Shown here piece after piece: positions 12,598 through 20,156 of a DNA stretch of 20,156 nt. The notes below the pieces were generated by a model that worked only from the letters and a program-made list of their open reading frames with translations, ran no database searches and was not told the DNA's origin. The DNA comes from a virus, in the IMG/VR virus record IMGVR_UViG_3300044700_000003, positions 1 to 20,156 of that record, one strand, 5' to 3'. Every line of letters begins with the position of its first letter. Position 1 is the first letter of the stretch. The position numbers were made by a program, and so were the translations under genes.

Positions 12598-14344
12598 AGA
12601 ACACAGCAACCCTGAGTACAAACGCAACCGGGCCATAATCCTGCAAGGCAAGCCAACGTGCAATTACTGCGACAAACCAGCAGACACCGTTGACCACATC
12701 GTTGCGTTAATGAACGGTGGCGATCACGGCTTAGACAATCTGCAACCATGCTGCGCGCAATGCAATAACCGCAAAGGTCACAGAGAGGTTGCACAACGCA
12801 ACCGATCAGTAAGCCACGCAAGAGCAGAAGCAATGCGAAATCATGCGACACCGATGCCAAAAGCAAAAGAGTTTTTTTATGAGAAACAAAACATCACCCC
12901 GACCCAAGTCTTGTCTATCCCAACTGGCCCTAACCAGCCCCAACTGGCAGCGATCGGTCACGCACGGCCACGATTAGAAACATCGAGACCAGATCATGTA
13001 GGTTCGTTCGCGCCGCAAGTTAGGGAATGGGCCAGCGAGCATCTAAATGTGCAGTTGATGGATTGGCAGTACACCGCGCTTGATGGTCAGCTGCTTTACG
13101 ATAAAAACTTTGAGTTAGTTAACCGTGTAAGCCTTGTTTCTACGGCGCGCCAGTGCGGTAAGACCACTGCGCTAACAGCTCTGATCGGTTGGTGGCTGAC
13201 AGAGATGCCTAAGATACGCGGCAAAAAACAGACCGTGCTATCTACCGCGCACCGGCTCGATCTGGCAGTAATGCTTTTTGACGAATTGTCACCGATCTTA
13301 GAGTCACGTTTTAACGCAACCCTAATGAAATCATACGGGCGTAACAGAGTAACAATGCCAGACGGCTCAACTTGGCTGGTGCGCGCTGCCAACAATTCTG
13401 TGGGTCACGGCACTAGCCCATCGCTGGTAGTGGCCGATGAAATGTGGGATATTTCGCGCGAAGTCATAGACGGCGGACTCTTGCCGGCTCAACGTGCACA
13501 AGTTTCACCGCTTTTGTCTATGTGGTCAACCGCTGGCACAGAGGCATCAACGGCAATGTTGCGTTGGCGTGAGCAAGGTTTGCGCGCCATTGACACAGGC
13601 AAAAACGCATCGTTTTATTTCGCCGAGTGGAGTCCGCCACCAGACATAAACCCGATGACACCAGAGGCATGGGTCTACGGCAACCCTGCTTTGGGCATAA
13701 CTCTTACGCCTGAAACATTGCTGGCAGAGTCTGAAAACCCTGATCGAGCAGCCTTTTTGCGCGCCAGTTGCAACCTATGGGTTGCGTCAGATAAGTCATG
13801 GATACAGCCGGGTCAATGGCCTGCCCTGCAGTATGACGGCGAGATACCTGACGGCGGCACGGTAGCCATAGAGACCAGCCTTGATGACACACGCTATTTT
13901 GCGGTGCGTTGCGTGGCTTTACCTGATCGGCGTACTGTGGCAACAGTCGAGTTTGTTGCAGACACTTTTAGCGAAATGTTGAGCCATGTTGAGCGCCTAT
14001 GCGCCAACCCACAGATCAAGTTTGCAATCACGCCAACGGTAGATAATCACTGGCCGTTATCGCTAGAGCGCCGCCGTGTTGTGGTGGGCTACGGCGAAAT
14101 ACTCAAGTTTACGCCATCAGTCAAAAACATGATTAACGAAAAGTTGCTATGGCATGACGGCAGCAACCAACTTGCCGAACACGTCAGCCGCGCCGTAGCA
14201 GTCAGATCACAAAACAGCATTGCGCTATCTAGCCAACGATCACCCGGCCCAATTGAGTTAGCGCGCTGCATGGTCTGGGCAGCAGCTTTAACCAGCAGAC
14301 CCACGTCATCAGGCAAACCTATGCTCGTGGTTTCTAACGGCTAA
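12590..14344 (+). CDS. terL: HNH endonuclease fused to large terminase
   Basis: The 584-residue product begins with an HNH nuclease domain: CNYC (C24, C27), VDHI (D35, H36), LDNLQP (N50) and CCAQCNNRKG (C55, C58, N59) give the four zinc Cys and catalytic His/Asn. After a linker (about 70-140) comes the terminase motor with Walker A-like STARQCGKT (184-192), Walker B SLVVADE (278-284) and coupling motif STAGT (313-317). The C-terminal RNase H-type nuclease is less clear, with E428, D432 and D485 as candidate metal ligands. In many HK97-like phages a separate HNH protein works with the terminase in cutting DNA; here the two are one chain. No small terminase gene is evident. The product pumps DNA into the head through the portal encoded next. 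Confidence 0.87.
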   Translation: MGKEHSNPEYKRNRAIILQGKPTCNYCDKPADTVDHIVALMNGGDHGLDNLQPCCAQCNNRKGHREVAQRNRSVSHARAEAMRNHATPMPKAKEFFYEKQNITPTQVLSIPTGPNQPQLAAIGHARPRLETSRPDHVGSFAPQVREWASEHLNVQLMDWQYTALDGQLLYDKNFELVNRVSLVSTARQCGKTTALTALIGWWLTEMPKIRGKKQTVLSTAHRLDLAVMLFDELSPILESRFNATLMKSYGRNRVTMPDGSTWLVRAANNSVGHGTSPSLVVADEMWDISREVIDGGLLPAQRAQVSPLLSMWSTAGTEASTAMLRWREQGLRAIDTGKNASFYFAEWSPPPDINPMTPEAWVYGNPALGITLTPETLLAESENPDRAAFLRASCNLWVASDKSWIQPGQWPALQYDGEIPDGGTVAIETSLDDTRYFAVRCVALPDRRTVATVEFVADTFSEMLSHVERLCANPQIKFAITPTVDNHWPLSLERRRVVVGYGEILKFTPSVKNMINEKLLWHDGSNQLAEHVSRAVAVRSQNSIALSSQRSPGPIELARCMVWAAALTSRPTSSGKPMLVVSNG

Positions 14345-14448
14345 CATCACATTGGCATCGGCTCGATGGCTTGCTTATCGTCGGGATACCGCATCGCATA
14401 CCGGGCCGATGCCACCACAAACCGCACGGACTGTGGCACACTCATAGC
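14345..14448. other. Terminase-portal intergenic stem-loop, second copy
   Basis: The 9-base arms GGCATCGGC (14354-14362) and GCCGATGCC (14405-14413) and the inner arms are kept without change. The first differences from copy one come just after the stem (14422-14428). Confidence 0.6.
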
Positions 14449-15567
14449 ATGGCATTTTTTAACAAAGTAACTAAAGCCGCTATTAGCCCACCAGCAGGCA
14501 AGGCCGCTGCAGCCGGCACAGGTTACACAGGGCCATATGCCCCGTCATCTAACAATGGCGGTGCTGCAATGGTTGGCGTTTACTACAACTACACAGAGGG
14601 CGAAGCACGCAACGCTGCAATGTCTGTGCCTACCGTTAGTCGAGCGCGCGACCTGATCGCATCGGTTATTGGCTGTATGCCATTACGGATGTATAACGAA
14701 ATGTGGAATGGCGATGAGATGGAGAAAATGCCATTAGCGCCGCGTACATGGTTGCGCCGTATTGATCCAACCGTGCCTAACAATTTTGTTTTGTCGTGGA
14801 CTTTTGATGATCTATTTTTTTATGGGCGCGCATTTTGGTACATCACATCACGCACCGCCGATGGTTTCCCAGCGTCATATACACGCCTGCCAGCCTCAAT
14901 GGTGCAGACCTTAGATCAGTCTGGCCCTGTCTGGTTTGCACCGTCTAAGCAGATCATTTTTAGTGGCGGCGAATTAAACCCTGATGACGTGGTGCAGTTT
15001 CTCTCACCTATTCAGGGCATCACGTCAATGTCGCAGCAGTCAGTTGCCACTGCGCTAAAACTTGAGGCTGCACGGTTTCGCAACGCATCAAGCGCTATCC
15101 CTGCTGGCATCCTTAAGCAGACTGGTGGCGAGCCGTTAAACGCACAAGAGTTAGCAGACCTTGCGTCAGCGTTTAACGCAGCGCGCATGACTAACCAGAC
15201 CGCAGCACTTAACGAGTATTTGTCGTACACAGAAACCAGCACTAGCCCAGACAAAATGCTGCTTATTGACTCTGCAGAGTTTCAGGCAATGGAAATGGCG
15301 CGCTTGTGCAACGTGCCACCATATTTGGTGGGCGTGTCGGTAGGCAGTTATTCCTACCAGTCGAGTAGTGAGAGCCGTGCCGATCTGTGGACATTTGGCG
15401 CTCGCGCTTATGCCGATTGCATAGCCGGCACACTCAGCCAAAACAATGTGCTACCTAACGGCACTTATGTCGAGTTTGATGTTGAGGGTTATTTGATGGG
15501 CGATTACAGCGAGCGTAACGAAATGGCACAACCTGAGTCTTACGATGAGGTACAGTCGCAATCATGA
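14449..15567 (+). CDS. Portal protein, second variant
   Basis: The 372-residue product is colinear with the portal at 236-1357. About 30 residues differ, clustered near residues 79-95, 130-150 and at the extreme C-terminus, where the last ten residues are almost wholly different. One codon is missing near residue 137. The start is set at ATG 14449. A TTG-initiated extension at 14371 would add 26 residues but is closed by a stop in the first copy and crosses the conserved stem-loop. The stop overlaps the next start as ATGA (15564-15567). The role is as for the first copy: the vertex channel for DNA. Confidence 0.87.
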   Translation: MAFFNKVTKAAISPPAGKAAAAGTGYTGPYAPSSNNGGAAMVGVYYNYTEGEARNAAMSVPTVSRARDLIASVIGCMPLRMYNEMWNGDEMEKMPLAPRTWLRRIDPTVPNNFVLSWTFDDLFFYGRAFWYITSRTADGFPASYTRLPASMVQTLDQSGPVWFAPSKQIIFSGGELNPDDVVQFLSPIQGITSMSQQSVATALKLEAARFRNASSAIPAGILKQTGGEPLNAQELADLASAFNAARMTNQTAALNEYLSYTETSTSPDKMLLIDSAEFQAMEMARLCNVPPYLVGVSVGSYSYQSSSESRADLWTFGARAYADCIAGTLSQNNVLPNGTYVEFDVEGYLMGDYSERNEMAQPESYDEVQSQS

Positions 15568-17150
15568 TTAAACTTATTGCATCACAGGTCACAATTGACG
15601 CTGCAGCTGGTGAGGCTGGCCGCCGTGAAATTACAGGCATTGCCGTGCCGTATGACGTTGCCGCGACAGTTTCTGATGGCACAACTGTGATCATAAAACA
15701 GGGCGCTTTGCCAGTTGATGGTAAAGCACCACGCCTTTACATGAACCATGACGCAACTAACGCCATTGGCATTGTTACAGAGCGCGTGGACACGCCAGAG
15801 GGCATGATGTTTACGGCCAAGATCAGCAAGACTCAAAGCGGCGATGAGGCGCTCATTTTGGCCCAAGACGGCGTTTTAGATTCAGTCTCAATCGGTATAA
15901 ATCCAGTCAAGTACACCACCGCAAAAGACGGCACAGTCACAGTGACTGCCGCCGACTGGATTGAGTTAAGCCTTGTGCCCGTACCAGCGTTTGCCGGTGC
16001 AATCATTACCGACATTGCAGCGAGTATCCCACAAGAAGAGCCAGAAATAAGTACTATAGAAACAGAACCTACACAGGAGACAGAACCCATGAGCGAAGCA
16101 ACCATCCCAGCAGTCGAGGCAACCATCCCAACTGCATCAATTTTTGCACAAGCAAAACGCAAGTTTGTTATGCCAACCGCCGCCGAATACATGGCAGCAA
16201 TGCACGCTGGCGGAGACACATTCCACAACGTCAACGCCGCCTACAAAGAGGCTGTGCGCGATCAGCAAACAGCATTGCAAGCAGCTGCAGGCGATGTGCT
16301 TACCACTGATACACCGGGTCTCTTGCCAGTGCCGGTACTTGGGCCAGTGTTCCAAGACCTTAACTTTGTAAGACCAGTTGTTAGCGCATTTGGTGCACGC
16401 GCAATGCCAAACACACCAAGCAAAACTTTTACACGGCCAACAATCACCACGCACACAAGTGCTGCAGCACAAACTGAAAACACTGCAGTAAGCGCAACCA
16501 CAATGGTGATTGCAGCAAACACTGTCACAAAAACAACCGTTGCAGGTCAAGTCACGTTGACAATGCAAGACATGGACTTTACTGATCCAGCGTCAATGAA
16601 CATCATCCTTAATGACCTTGCAGGCGAGTACCTGATTAAGACTGACGACATTGCAGCAGATGCACTTGTTGCAGGTAAAACTGCATCAGGCTCGACATGG
16701 ACTGTGACAGCCAATGACCCATCAAGTTTGATTGAATCTTTGTATGACGCAGCACGCGAAATTACTGAGGACAGCAACTACTTCCCAACACATTTGTGTG
16801 TATCGCCTGACGTTTGGCAAAAATTGGGAAGCCAGCTTGACGGATCGAAGCGACCAGTTTTGGGTTACACCACAGACGGTGTAGTTGGTCAAAACTCAAT
16901 TGGCCGCGTTGGTGGTTTGCAGTACACCGGCATGGATGTATTTGGTTTAACGCTGGTTGTTGATAACAACTTTGCAAACGGCACAATGCTTGTTGTTTAC
17001 GCACCAGGCTTTGAAATCTACGAGGCTCAACAGGGCGTTTTGTCAATTGCCAACCCATCTACGTTGTCGAGAACTTTCTCCTACTATGGATATTTTTCAA
17101 CGTTTGTTGCCAAGTCATCGTTTATTCAGGGCATCGTAATTGCTCCCTAG
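15564..17150 (+). CDS. Capsid protease-major capsid fusion, second variant
   Basis: The 528-residue product keeps the protease residues (His in the MNH segment at 62, Ser in SVSIG at 109, WIELSLVPVPA) and the capsid part. One Pro is added before the stop. Differences are spread through the protease part, and in the capsid part they cluster around residues 415-470, where about 14 of 57 residues change, likely an exposed region. The internal AGGAGA (16075-16080) and ATG (16089, codon 176) are unchanged in sequence and spacing. This supports production of free capsid protein from the same gene in both variants. Confidence 0.85.
   Translation: MIKLIASQVTIDAAAGEAGRREITGIAVPYDVAATVSDGTTVIIKQGALPVDGKAPRLYMNHDATNAIGIVTERVDTPEGMMFTAKISKTQSGDEALILAQDGVLDSVSIGINPVKYTTAKDGTVTVTAADWIELSLVPVPAFAGAIITDIAASIPQEEPEISTIETEPTQETEPMSEATIPAVEATIPTASIFAQAKRKFVMPTAAEYMAAMHAGGDTFHNVNAAYKEAVRDQQTALQAAAGDVLTTDTPGLLPVPVLGPVFQDLNFVRPVVSAFGARAMPNTPSKTFTRPTITTHTSAAAQTENTAVSATTMVIAANTVTKTTVAGQVTLTMQDMDFTDPASMNIILNDLAGEYLIKTDDIAADALVAGKTASGSTWTVTANDPSSLIESLYDAAREITEDSNYFPTHLCVSPDVWQKLGSQLDGSKRPVLGYTTDGVVGQNSIGRVGGLQYTGMDVFGLTLVVDNNFANGTMLVVYAPGFEIYEAQQGVLSIANPSTLSRTFSYYGYFSTFVAKSSFIQGIVIAP
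16075..16091 (+). promoter_or_regulatory. Internal ribosome site for capsid protein, second copy
   Basis: AGGAGA at 16075-16080 and in-frame ATG at 16089 lie at the same position within the gene as 1865-1881, inside a 99-base identical run. Confidence 0.7.
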
Positions 17151-17154
17151 TCTG

Positions 17155-17173
17155 TAGCGGACTTAGACCGCTA
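17155..17173 (+). promoter_or_regulatory. Hairpin at adaptor start codon, second copy
   Basis: TAGCGG (17155-17160) and CCGCTA (17168-17173) with the same 7-base loop as in the first copy. The capsid stop has moved one codon nearer, yet the element itself is unchanged. Confidence 0.5.
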
Positions 17174-17811
17174 TGGCCACATACACAACAGCTAGTAAAC
17201 AACTACTTTCTAACTATGCGTGCATCAGCACGCTTGAGGAAGCAGAAATTGTTGTTGGCGAAACCATCACCGTTAGTGGATTGGCTGCGCCATTCTCAGG
17301 CTCTTTTAAGGTGCTTGACTTACCGCAGTACGAGTTCACTGGCGTTGACTCAACCACAGGCGAGTTTCAATTTAACCCTGAAGTGGCTCGACCAAATCAG
17401 ATCATCTACGCGTGTACTGGCAGCGCCGTTAACTATGTAGTTGATTACTCAGGCAGTGTGGTGCATACACAAAACTGCACATGGGTCACGGTTGCCGAAC
17501 TGATCACCTACTTAGGCGTAACCATCACCAACCCGTCAGATGATTACACGCTTGCCACACAAGCACGCAACGCTGGCAACGATTTTTGTTATCGCCGTAG
17601 GCAAGAGTCAGGTTATTTTGACAGCCTTACAACGTCACCGGGTCACGATGTCACGCTAGGCACGCTGATGTATGCGGCAGCGCTGTGGCGTAGTCGAGGC
17701 AGCATAGAAACCGCTTATGCAGCGTTTGACACTATGGGCACGCCAACGCAACAGTCACTAACACCGATCGTTAAGCAATTGTTGGGCATCCCCCGACCAG
17801 CGGTTGCCTAA
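17173..17811 (+). CDS. Head-tail adaptor, second variant
   Basis: The product has the same length (212 residues) as the first copy. Residues 1-115 differ at about 36 positions, while 116-212 differ at two (V129T, A160V). The C-terminal gp6-like part, which must fit the portal and stopper, is thus nearly fixed, and the N-terminal beta-rich domain varies freely. No indels occur despite this. The stop overlaps the next start as TAATG (17809-17813). The division suggests either a more exposed N-terminal domain or replacement by recombination. Confidence 0.7.
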   Translation: MATYTTASKQLLSNYACISTLEEAEIVVGETITVSGLAAPFSGSFKVLDLPQYEFTGVDSTTGEFQFNPEVARPNQIIYACTGSAVNYVVDYSGSVVHTQNCTWVTVAELITYLGVTITNPSDDYTLATQARNAGNDFCYRRRQESGYFDSLTTSPGHDVTLGTLMYAAALWRSRGSIETAYAAFDTMGTPTQQSLTPIVKQLLGIPRPAVA

Positions 17812-18179
17812 TGCCCGCACCATACACCGACCTACTGAACGAGGCCATAGACGATGTAGCAGCCACGCTGACAGCCGTAAGTGGCTTGCGCGTGGTCACT
17901 GACCCAACTCGATTAGTTCCTAATTGCGTTTTCCTACTTGCGCCAAGTTTTACGACCTACGGCGGTAACGGCAACATTGTGACTATGGATTTCCCGCTTA
18001 AAGTTGTTGGGTCTGGGCCTGCAGGTCTGCCAGTGTTGCGCGAGATTTTAAGCATTGTCGCATTGGTGCTGGCATCTAAAGTCATCGTGCTATCTGGTCA
18101 ACCGGCATCTATTGAAATTGGCGGCGCATCATTTCCGTGCTACGACTTGACAATAAAAGTGCAGGCACAGACCGCATGA
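17811..18179 (+). CDS. Probable tail terminator, second variant
   Basis: The 122-residue product is colinear with 3598-3966. Changes are few and lie mainly at residue 33, near 50 and at about 90-105 (KVIVLSGQPASIEIGG against AVIVLDGRPGSIDIGG). It keeps the ATGA overlap with the small gene that follows (18176-18179). The assignment rests on position, as for the first copy. Confidence 0.5.
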   Translation: MPAPYTDLLNEAIDDVAATLTAVSGLRVVTDPTRLVPNCVFLLAPSFTTYGGNGNIVTMDFPLKVVGSGPAGLPVLREILSIVALVLASKVIVLSGQPASIEIGGASFPCYDLTIKVQAQTA

Positions 18180-18346
18180 TCTACACAATTGCATCTACCA
18201 AACTTGGCATTATTGGAGACCCTTATTTGCCAGCTGACGGCATTAACGTGGCAGCGCTATTGTCTGGCGGTTTCATTGTTGAGCAATCCACACCTAAACC
18301 CAAAAAACCTGCTAAAACTAGTACAGAACCCAACGAGGAGATTTAA
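18176..18346 (+). CDS. Small conserved structural-module protein, second variant, 56 aa
   Basis: The frame starts in an ATGA overlap and stops at TAA 18344-18346. It matches the 56-residue product at 3963-4133 except for V18L and N49S. A longer in-frame start at 18137 lies inside the previous gene and is not preferred. Unchanged length with mostly silent base changes supports translation. The function is unknown. Confidence 0.75.
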   Translation: MIYTIASTKLGIIGDPYLPADGINVAALLSGGFIVEQSTPKPKKPAKTSTEPNEEI

Positions 18347-18351
18347 CCCAC

Positions 18352-18762
18352 ATGGCTACCAGCACCTACCTATCTAACCCAGTAGTCACCGTTAATGCCG
18401 TTGACCTGACAGATCAGACCAGCGCGTCAACCCTGACTCGCGTGATCGAGGCGTTAGAGAGCACATCGTTTGGCAAGACCGCACGCGTCTATGTTGGCGG
18501 CCTAGAAAACAGCACGTTGACTTTGACGATGTACAACAGTTTTGCCGCCACAGAGACTTATGCAACTTTGGCTGCACTTGTAGGCACATCCACAACGGTG
18601 ACAATTAAACCAACCAGCGCGGCAACCAGTCCAACAAACCCAATCTCAACTTTGACAGGCTGCTACCTAGAAACCTTGCCAATTGTGAACGCCGCATTAG
18701 GCGCGCTAGACACAATTGACATCACGTTTACTGGTGGCGTTTACTCAGTCGCAACGTCTTAA
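18352..18762 (+). CDS. Major tail (tube) protein, second variant
   Basis: The 136-residue product differs from the first copy at three residues only, although the DNA carries more silent changes. This is the low protein divergence expected for a subunit that must polymerise. Its strong ribosome site AGGAGA (18336-18341, 10 bases upstream) is kept. It is followed by the same 36-base spacer before the chaperone gene. Confidence 0.75.
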   Translation: MATSTYLSNPVVTVNAVDLTDQTSASTLTRVIEALESTSFGKTARVYVGGLENSTLTLTMYNSFAATETYATLAALVGTSTTVTIKPTSAATSPTNPISTLTGCYLETLPIVNAALGALDTIDITFTGGVYSVATS

Positions 18763-18798
18763 AAACAGCCGGCAACGGCCCGACACGAAAGCAGGCAC

Positions 18799-19092
18799 AT
18801 GAAAGTTAAATTAGAATTAGACCTACAAGACGGGCGCGGCAAGCGCACAATGACTACAAATATGTTTGTGGTATGTGAATGGGAAAAACTAGAAAACCGC
18901 AAAGTCTCTGACGGCAAAGGTATCGGCTACAGCGACATTGCTTGCTGGGCATATCACCTATGCAAGCTGGCTGGTGACACCGTGCCAGACAACTGGCGCG
19001 AATGGGTTAAACAGCATCCCAACATGGATTTAACTTCAGTCGATGAGACAAACCCAAACCCTACAGCGTTGGCACTTACCGAAGACAACTAG
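18799..19092 (+). CDS. Tail assembly chaperone, short form, second variant
   Basis: The 97-residue product differs at two residues (T15K and T65N) from the first copy. It keeps the zero-frame stop at 19090-19092 and the slippery region upstream of it. The role is as for 4586-4879: coating the tape measure during tail assembly. Confidence 0.85.
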   Translation: MKVKLELDLQDGRGKRTMTTNMFVVCEWEKLENRKVSDGKGIGYSDIACWAYHLCKLAGDTVPDNWREWVKQHPNMDLTSVDETNPNPTALALTEDN

Positions 19093-19199
19093 CAGAAATG
19101 CTGGTAGCAGTAGGATGGTGGCCAACGCACATCGAGTTTGACACACGCGACCTAGTTACGGTGATTAGTGTTATAGAAAAGAACAACAAGAACAGGTGA
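18799..19199 (+). CDS. Tail assembly chaperone, -1 frameshift fusion, second variant
   Basis: A -1 shift at 19050-19062 gives a 133-residue fusion ending at TGA 19197-19199. The T-domain segment (AEMLVAVGWW, THIEF) is identical to the first copy up to the DL/T change near residue 119. The window 19042-19153 is identical in bases to 4829-4940, including silent positions, as expected where two frames and a frameshift signal overlap. Confidence 0.85.
19050..19062 (+). promoter_or_regulatory. Double -1 slippery site, second copy
   Basis: A_AAC_CCA (19050-19056) and A_AAC_CCT (19056-19062) in the zero frame, identical to 4837-4849. Confidence 0.8.
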
Positions 19200-19205
19200 G
19201 TTTCT

Positions 19206-19694
19206 ATGACAGTCAACACAACAATTCAGGTGGCTGGCGTAAAAGAAACTATTAACGCACTCAAAAAAATTGACCCGCAACTGCAAAAAGACTTCAGGAC
19301 AAAAGCCAACGAGATTGCACGGCCAGCAATTAACGCTGCAAAAGACGTTTACACGCAAGTGCCGTTGTCTGGTATGGCATACAAGTGGTCTAGTCGAGGC
19401 CGCCAATTGTTTCCGTTTAGCGTGGCTAAAGCCAAGAACGGTGTCAAGTTGCGTATTGACACCCGGCGCAATGCTGTAGGCGTAATCCTGATTGAGCAAA
19501 AAGACCCTGCAACAGCAATCTTTGAGACTGCAGGCCGTGCTAACGCAAACCGTTTAGGCGATCAGTTAGGTTTTGTTGGCGCGGGTCGCACTCGACTAAT
19601 AGGGCCAGCCGTGTATAAAGCGCGGCGAGGTGTAGAGGCTGAAATGGAAAAGATGATTTTAGATACAGCGCGCACAGTTAGACAGGCAATGTAA
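19206..19694 (+). CDS. HK97 gp10-like tail-completion protein, second variant (tentative)
   Basis: The 162-residue product differs from the first copy at four residues (Q39R, S77N, D107E, I139V region). It has the same GGTGAG before its ATG and the same TAATG overlap with the tape measure gene (19692-19696). The unusual place between chaperones and tape measure is shared by both variants, so it is a stable feature of this phage type and not a local rearrangement. Confidence 0.5.
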   Translation: MTVNTTIQVAGVKETINALKKIDPQLQKDFRTKANEIARPAINAAKDVYTQVPLSGMAYKWSSRGRQLFPFSVAKAKNGVKLRIDTRRNAVGVILIEQKDPATAIFETAGRANANRLGDQLGFVGAGRTRLIGPAVYKARRGVEAEMEKMILDTARTVRQAM

Positions 19695-20156
19695 TGCTGT
19701 CTATTCCAATTATTTCAGAGTTTGACGGCAAGGGCATTGACAAAGCCATTAAGCAATTTAAACAATTAGAAACTGTTGGTGAGAAAGCACAGTTTGCTAT
19801 TAAAAAGGCTGCCATTCCTGCTGCTGCTGCGCTTGGTGCAGTCACTGCGGCTCTTGGTGCTGCGGTGGCTGCAGCTGCAGAGGATGAAGCACAAGCCGCA
19901 CAGTTGGCATTGACTTTAGGCAATGTCACTGGAGCTACAGAGAAACAGGTCAAAGCGACTGAGGACATGATCAGCGCTATGTCAAGGGCTACCGGCACGG
20001 CTGACAGCGAGTTACGACCAGCGCTTGCGGTACTTGTGACTGGCACAAAAGACATTGCAACAGCAACAGAGGCATTGTCATTGGCGCAAGATATTGCTAT
20101 TGGGTCTAACAAGTCACTTGCTGAGGTTTCTGATGCGCTAGCAAAAGCGTATGGTG
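19694..20156 (+). CDS. Tape measure protein, N-terminal part (cut by window edge)
   Basis: The frame is open from ATG 19694 to the window end, giving 154 residues that match the N-terminus of the tape measure at 5481. Differences are few (V41I, N70Q, N76G). The last 127 bases are identical to the first copy. The gene is incomplete only because the sequence ends, not through mutation. Confidence 0.88.
   Translation, partial: MLSIPIISEFDGKGIDKAIKQFKQLETVGEKAQFAIKKAAIPAAAALGAVTAALGAAVAAAAEDEAQAAQLALTLGNVTGATEKQVKATEDMISAMSRATGTADSELRPALAVLVTGTKDIATATEALSLAQDIAIGSNKSLAEVSDALAKAYG

Larger units (their letters stand above)
14214..20156. repeat. Second copy of the 14,213-bp-period repeat
   Basis: This stretch repeats 1-5943 in order and nearly without indels. 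Base differences vary by gene (roughly 5-15% in segments I compared) and are mostly silent. Its final 127 bases, 20030-20156, equal 5817-5943 exactly, while 20029 and 5816 differ. Elsewhere the longest identical runs I found are 112, 112, 99 and 95 bases. Confidence 0.97.

Noticed and set aside
14371-14448. TTG-initiated 26-residue extension of the second portal
   Set aside because: The same frame is stopped by TGA at 209-211 in the first copy, and it runs through the conserved stem-loop.
1-20156. CRISPR arrays, insertion sequences, integrase or repressor genes, anti-phage defence genes
   Set aside because: I found no repeat-spacer pattern, transposase-like product, lysogeny gene or defence-type domain in any supported frame.

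Overview
The window is tailed-phage DNA with every supportable gene on the + strand, packed head to tail with ATGA or TAATG overlaps. Gene order and content are those of a miniature siphovirus: terminase, portal, protease/capsid, connectors, tail tube, tail chaperones with a frameshift, tape measure, tail tip and fibre, lysis, a few small DNA-related genes, then a short non-coding gap back to terminase. The tail-hub protein style, the very small size and the lone short tape measure resemble the smallest known actinobacterial siphophages (Rhodococcus phage RRH1, about 14.2 kb; Arthrobacter cluster AN, about 15.5 kb). Mid-range base composition and a probable environmental origin would fit an uncultured actinobacterial host, but the host is inference. 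No integrase, repressor, polymerase, primase or helicase is visible.

Layout: 1-131 is the 3' end of a terminase gene. 236-6875 is the head and tail module up to the tape measure. 6878-9137 holds tail hub, fibre and fibre-assembly genes. 9103-10730 is a lysis region (small lipoprotein, two-TM holin candidate, M15-type endolysin, a 59-residue unknown, a membrane-anchored transglycosylase). 10723-12270 is a run of small genes (Zn-finger-like, winged-helix, annealase-like, coiled-coil, 25-residue membrane peptide). 12271-12589 is the only sizeable gap and carries several hairpins, a possible promoter and a 19-codon leader. 12590-14344 is a fused HNH nuclease-large terminase. From 14214 to the right edge the sequence repeats 1-5943 in the same order with about 5-15% base differences by gene, mostly silent, and almost no indels.

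The period is 14,213 bp, the size of one complete miniature phage genome. The last 127 bases of the window (20030-20156) are identical to 5817-5943, the bases just before them differ, and no other identical run that I checked reaches 127. The simplest reading is a contig that goes about 1.4 times round a circular or circularly permuted genome through two strain variants and stops where a k=127 assembly graph closes on itself. It is probably not a real tandem duplication. The two copies therefore act as a built-in comparison of two related phages. They show strong conservation at an internal capsid start, at a double -1 slippery site and at a terminase-portal stem-loop, and rapid change in the N-terminal half of the head-tail adaptor.

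Inferred working: HNH-TerL packages and cuts DNA through the portal. The protease half of the fused gene matures the capsid, whose main supply may come from an internal ribosome site. Connectors join a short tail of roughly 70 nm. Holin, M15 peptidase and transglycosylase release progeny. Replication must depend largely on the host.
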